A stretch of DNA of 64,000 nt from NCBI GenBank assembly GCA_023238725.1, contig CM041541.1:14666551-14730550 (forward strand), written 5' to 3'. Source of the stretch: Scortum barcoo. Taxonomy: Eukaryota; Chordata; Actinopteri; Centrarchiformes; Terapontidae. The position numbers and the translations under genes are program-made. Shown piece by piece: positions 60,745-64,000 of the stretch (its first letter is position 1; every line of letters begins with the position of its first letter). The notes beneath the pieces are model-generated. The model ran no database searches and was not told the DNA's origin. It saw only the letters and a program-made list of their open reading frames with translations.

Positions 60745-61385
60745 CTCTTCTTCTTCTATCTTTCTTCTGTCTTCACTTTCTGATCTGAACATACTTGCAT
60801 ACAAACTGAGGATCTTCAGAATAAAATAATTTTTAAACATTAAAAGACGTGTTTGGTTTACCTTCGCTGAACCCTTTAGTTGTTTCCTGAGCTCTCTGTC
60901 ACCGCTCACTGTTTTTCTCACAGACGTCTGCAGCTCACCTGCTACCTGACAGGAGACACAACACAGACCAATCAGAGGCCAGATGCTGGTGATGATGTCA
61001 CACCCACATCCTCTTCATCAGGTGAAACTCAGCCAGGTGACCAACTGTCAAAGACAGCTTTCAAGGATTTTCAAGGATATTTAAGGAAAATTTCAGGACT
61101 TTCATGTGATCTAGATGCTTCTGAAAAGGACCGATTTATTATTGTTTCAGGTAACTGTACTCACCTGGAGACACAGACAGACAGAGGGGTGAGACAGACA
61201 GACAGACAGACAGGTGACAGACAGATGCACCCTCACCCTCATTCAAACGCAGCCACAAACATCAGCCTGTAAACCTGTAGAAATATTTAAAACTGCATGA
61301 CTCACCTGAAGTCTGACTCCCTGTTCCACTTCCTGTCACATCTCGGCACTGAGCAGCTGACGGTCGTCATGGTAACGCCACACAT
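60745..61385 (-). CDS. Candidate exons of an unrecognised minus-strand gene
   Basis: Three stretches have good splice borders on the minus strand. 61385-61306 reads MCGVTMTTVSCSVPRC and ends at GTGAGT. 60945-60862 reads VAGELQTSVRKTVSGDRELR and ends at GTAAAC. 60813-60745 reads ILSLYASMFRSESEDRRKIE and ends at GTCAGT. The last two join in phase 0 and look like a charged helix. The first ends in phase 2 and does not join the second without a stop, so at least one exon is missing or the grouping is wrong. No family is recognised. Confidence 0.2.
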
Positions 61386-61659
61386 CTGAACACAGAAACA
61401 GGTGTCAGGTGTGAGAACCTTGATTTTCTCAGGATGTGAAAGAAAGAATTTACTGTGAAGAGGAACTGATCCAGGTGCAGCTCCCAGGAGCCACTTCCTG
61501 TTGCCAACAGTTCCACTTCCTGTCTGGAAATGTGAACTTCCTGTGTGAGTGGCGGGCTCAGAGCCAACCAGAGAACAGCTGGACGATGACATCAGACAAT
61601 AGAAACGGAGCAAGAGAGAGCTGAACTCAGATAACCAATGTTTGATAGGTCTAATACTG

Positions 61660-61800
61660 GTCTAGGTCCTGATCGAAGTCCAGGTCCAGGTCAGGATTCT
61701 GATCTTGATCCAGGTCCAGGTCCAGGTTCTGATCTGATCCTGATCCTGATCCAGATTCAGATCCTGGTCCTGGTCCTGGTCAGAGATCAGATCACTGACC
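61660..61800. repeat. GATC(C)TGATCCAGGTC-like minisatellite
   Basis: Short 6-bp-based units such as CCAGGTCCAGGTC, CTGATCCTGATCC and CCTGGTCCTGGTC, giving Asp/Pro/Gly frames on plus and Asp/Gln frames on minus. Low complexity; no gene inferred. Confidence 0.8.
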
Positions 61801-62494
61801 GCAGTGTGGATGAGCTTTGGACAAACAGGAAGTTCAAACTGATCAATAACCAATAAGTTGTTTCCAGAAATCTTCTGAGATCGGTGACCTTTAACCTTTT
61901 ATCTGCAGCTGCTGTTACCACGGTAACGCTGATGCAGCACAGCATCACAAATCTTCTCAAACAGCTTTAAATCTGCACAGCATCCGACCCCCCCGAAAAG
62001 AAAATCAAAGATTTTTAAACTGAAACTCTGGGACAGGAAGAGCTCATCAGGAGGAGGTAATCAGGTCTTCATCAGGTCTAAAAGGCTCCTAAAGGACAAA
62101 GGTCAACACTGATCGATAGCTTTTGACTAACTGTCAAACCTGATTTAACACGTCCTTTAATTTGAAGTTCGACTGACTCTTCCTGCTTTAATTATTAATG
62201 ATGTCATAAAGAAGACTTGTGATGTCATCGAAGCATCTTTACCTTTAAGTTCCTGTTTTTCTGATAATGATGAAGATGATGAAGAGGATCTGAATCACAG
62301 GTGCTCCTCCACCTGATGACATAAATTCACTGTTTTTTGAATGAGGTTTGGTTATGATGGTTTGTGTCCTTTGACCTTTGACCTCTGATGGAGCTCAGAT
62401 TAAACATTCTGCAGGTTCTTTCTGTGTGTCAGAGAACGTCTCAAAAACAAAAACAAATAAGATGTTTCAAAATCTGTGAGCTCATTTTTCGAGG

Positions 62495-62650
62495 AGAACC
62501 AGGAAGAACCAGGAGAACCAGAGGAAGAACCAAAGGCAGGAAGAACCAGAGACACCAGAAAGAACCAGGAGGACCATGAGAACCAGAGGAAGAACCAGAA
62601 GAACCATGAGAACCAGAGGAAGAACCAGAGGAACCAGAGGAAGAACCACT
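62495..62650. repeat. GAGGAAGAACCAGA minisatellite
   Basis: About ten imperfect units of AACCAGAGGAAGAACCAGA type. The minus-strand Ser/Gly frame is a by-product. Confidence 0.85.
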
Positions 62651-64000
62651 GACTGACATCACATGACGACGCTGAGATCCTGACTTTGGGGGGTGGGGGG
62701 TCACCTGTGGGCAGGTGATTTAAAGGAACAGTACGCTGATTATACTGCCTGGTTTACAAGTAAACTGTTCATCAAACTACTAACCTTTTTAAACTGAAGA
62801 TCATTTTTATTCACACAGAAATTAATTAAAGTGATTTAAAAAGTCAGAATTTTATTCTAAAACATCAACTAAAGTCTAAAGTCTAAGTCTAATCTTTTAT
62901 CTTTTAATTAAAAGATCATCAGTTCAGTTTGTTTCTCCGACTGTTAAAGGAAACTTAATTCAAAATTACTTTTATCAGATTAACATGGTGACTATGAATG
63001 ATGAGAGAGGCTGTGGGAGATTAAATGAGATTATTGATCGTTCAGTTATTGATCTCCAGGTCAGAAACACTGAAGTGAAGTCAGTTTCTGTTTGGAGTCT
63101 GTAGTCACTGTGGGCGTTTCTCTGTCTGAGCCTCAGGACAAGGGGGACCGAGCCAGTCCGCCTCAGTCCGCCTCGGGACCTGCATTTATCACCCTGAACT
63201 CTCCGTCTGCCCTGTAAGTCTTTTAAACTCTTTCAGCAGTAAAACGATAAACCTGCTTCGGCTCCATGTCGCATGTTTCTGCAGGTAAACCCGACTCGTT
63301 GAGCTCTCGCTCTTCACACCAGACTCCCTTTAAAAATAACTCGTTTTTGACGTTTTAACACTCAGATAAATGTGCGCACGGCTGTAGAAAGAATAGTAAA
63401 TCTTATTCGTCATCCTCCGTGTACTGAAGTGTTTTCGGTGAATAAATGACATCAAACTGCTCTGCAGGATCGACAAATCACATCTACTGACTGAGTGCTC
63501 ATCCAAACCGAAGCTGTGATTTCAGCCGTCTGAAGTTTTCTTTATTAACGCCGTTATTCATATTTATTAATAAGTATTATTAACATTTATCAACGGAGTT
63601 AGAACCTGGATTAATCCACTTCATCACTTCAGGAAACAATCAAATGACCAAAAAGGAAACTGGTTCAGTTTTGTCGCAGTTTTAGGACTTCGCGCCAGAC
63701 TCCCTTTAAAAATGTGTCATTTGTTAAGTTTTCACATGCAGGCTCATGTAGGTAATTTAATATGAAACGTGTTAAGTATTGTTTAAATCATTTATGCTCT
63801 CTGGTGTATTCGGCATATTAATCCTCTATCAAACATCATTTGTTGGTGTTTGTTCCTGTGAACAGATGATGTGATGGTGAGGAGCCCAACTCAACTTCTT
63901 CATATTTATTAAGAAGTATTAAGAAATGTGTTGTGAACTAAACACGCCTGGCATTAAACCTGAAACAGGCTTTTTGCACAGATATGATGTAATAATAATA

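Larger units (their letters stand above)
59946..64000. other. Terminal spacer with repeats and weak candidate exons
   Basis: Contents: a TGAT microsatellite (60605-60640), possible minus-strand exons at 60745-61385, a GATCCTGATCCAGGTCCAGG-like repeat (61660-61800), a GAGGAAGAACCAGA minisatellite (62495-62650), and a GC-richer patch at 63130-63230 ending in CCTGTAAGT that could be a non-coding first exon of a gene beyond the window. No protein family is recognised. Confidence 0.4.

Overview
This window is nuclear DNA from a teleost fish, probably a percomorph. Genes are split by short introns with GT-AG borders, introns and spacers are AT-rich and full of micro- and minisatellites, and the transposons are typical fish families (L2-type LINE, Rex/RTE-like LINEs, a jockey-like LINE remnant, short LINE tails ending in TATC repeats). 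There are no operons, CRISPR arrays or rRNA genes. Every exon border below was read by eye from splice sites, reading phase and resemblance to known vertebrate families. No search was run.

Layout. 1-3.8 kb: intergenic DNA with a ~500-bp inverted-repeat DNA transposon. 3.86-12.06 kb (+): cavin2, a caveolar coat protein, with an L2 LINE in intron 3. 15.09-16.21 kb (+): ebpl, an EXPERA-domain membrane protein. 17.00-18.44 kb (-): an ARL11-like small GTPase, tail to tail with ebpl. 19.11-21.80 kb (-): eef1b2, translation elongation factor 1-beta, with two SNORD51-like box C/D snoRNA candidates in its introns and a TATA/TOP promoter. 22.5-23.5 kb: a decayed LINE. 26.07-30.68 kb (+): zdbf2 (DBF4-type zinc finger). 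31.49-39.68 kb (-): dytn (dystrotelin; EF-hand-like and ZZ domains plus coiled coil). 40.8-44.5 kb: no recognised gene. 45.67-48.28 kb (+): a CD59-like GPI-anchored Ly6 protein. 50.63-56.49 kb (+): snx9 (SH3-PX-BAR sorting nexin). 58.3-59.7 kb: a Rex/RTE-like LINE. 60-64 kb: spacer with weak candidate exons.

How the genes relate. They are not one pathway. cavin2 and snx9 both shape membranes, and dytn belongs to the dystrophin superfamily. The order matches two human neighbourhoods: EEF1B2-ZDBF2-DYTN (2q33, with CAVIN2 nearby at 2q32) and EBPL-ARL11 (13q14).

Most unusual signal: many introns carry a tandem repeat that starts at or just after the 5' splice site. In zdbf2 intron 4 and dytn intron 8 the repeat unit contains a copy of the splice donor (CAG|GTAAC), giving six and dozens of tandem donors respectively. 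Long Cys/Val/Leu-rich open frames in these arrays are artefacts.
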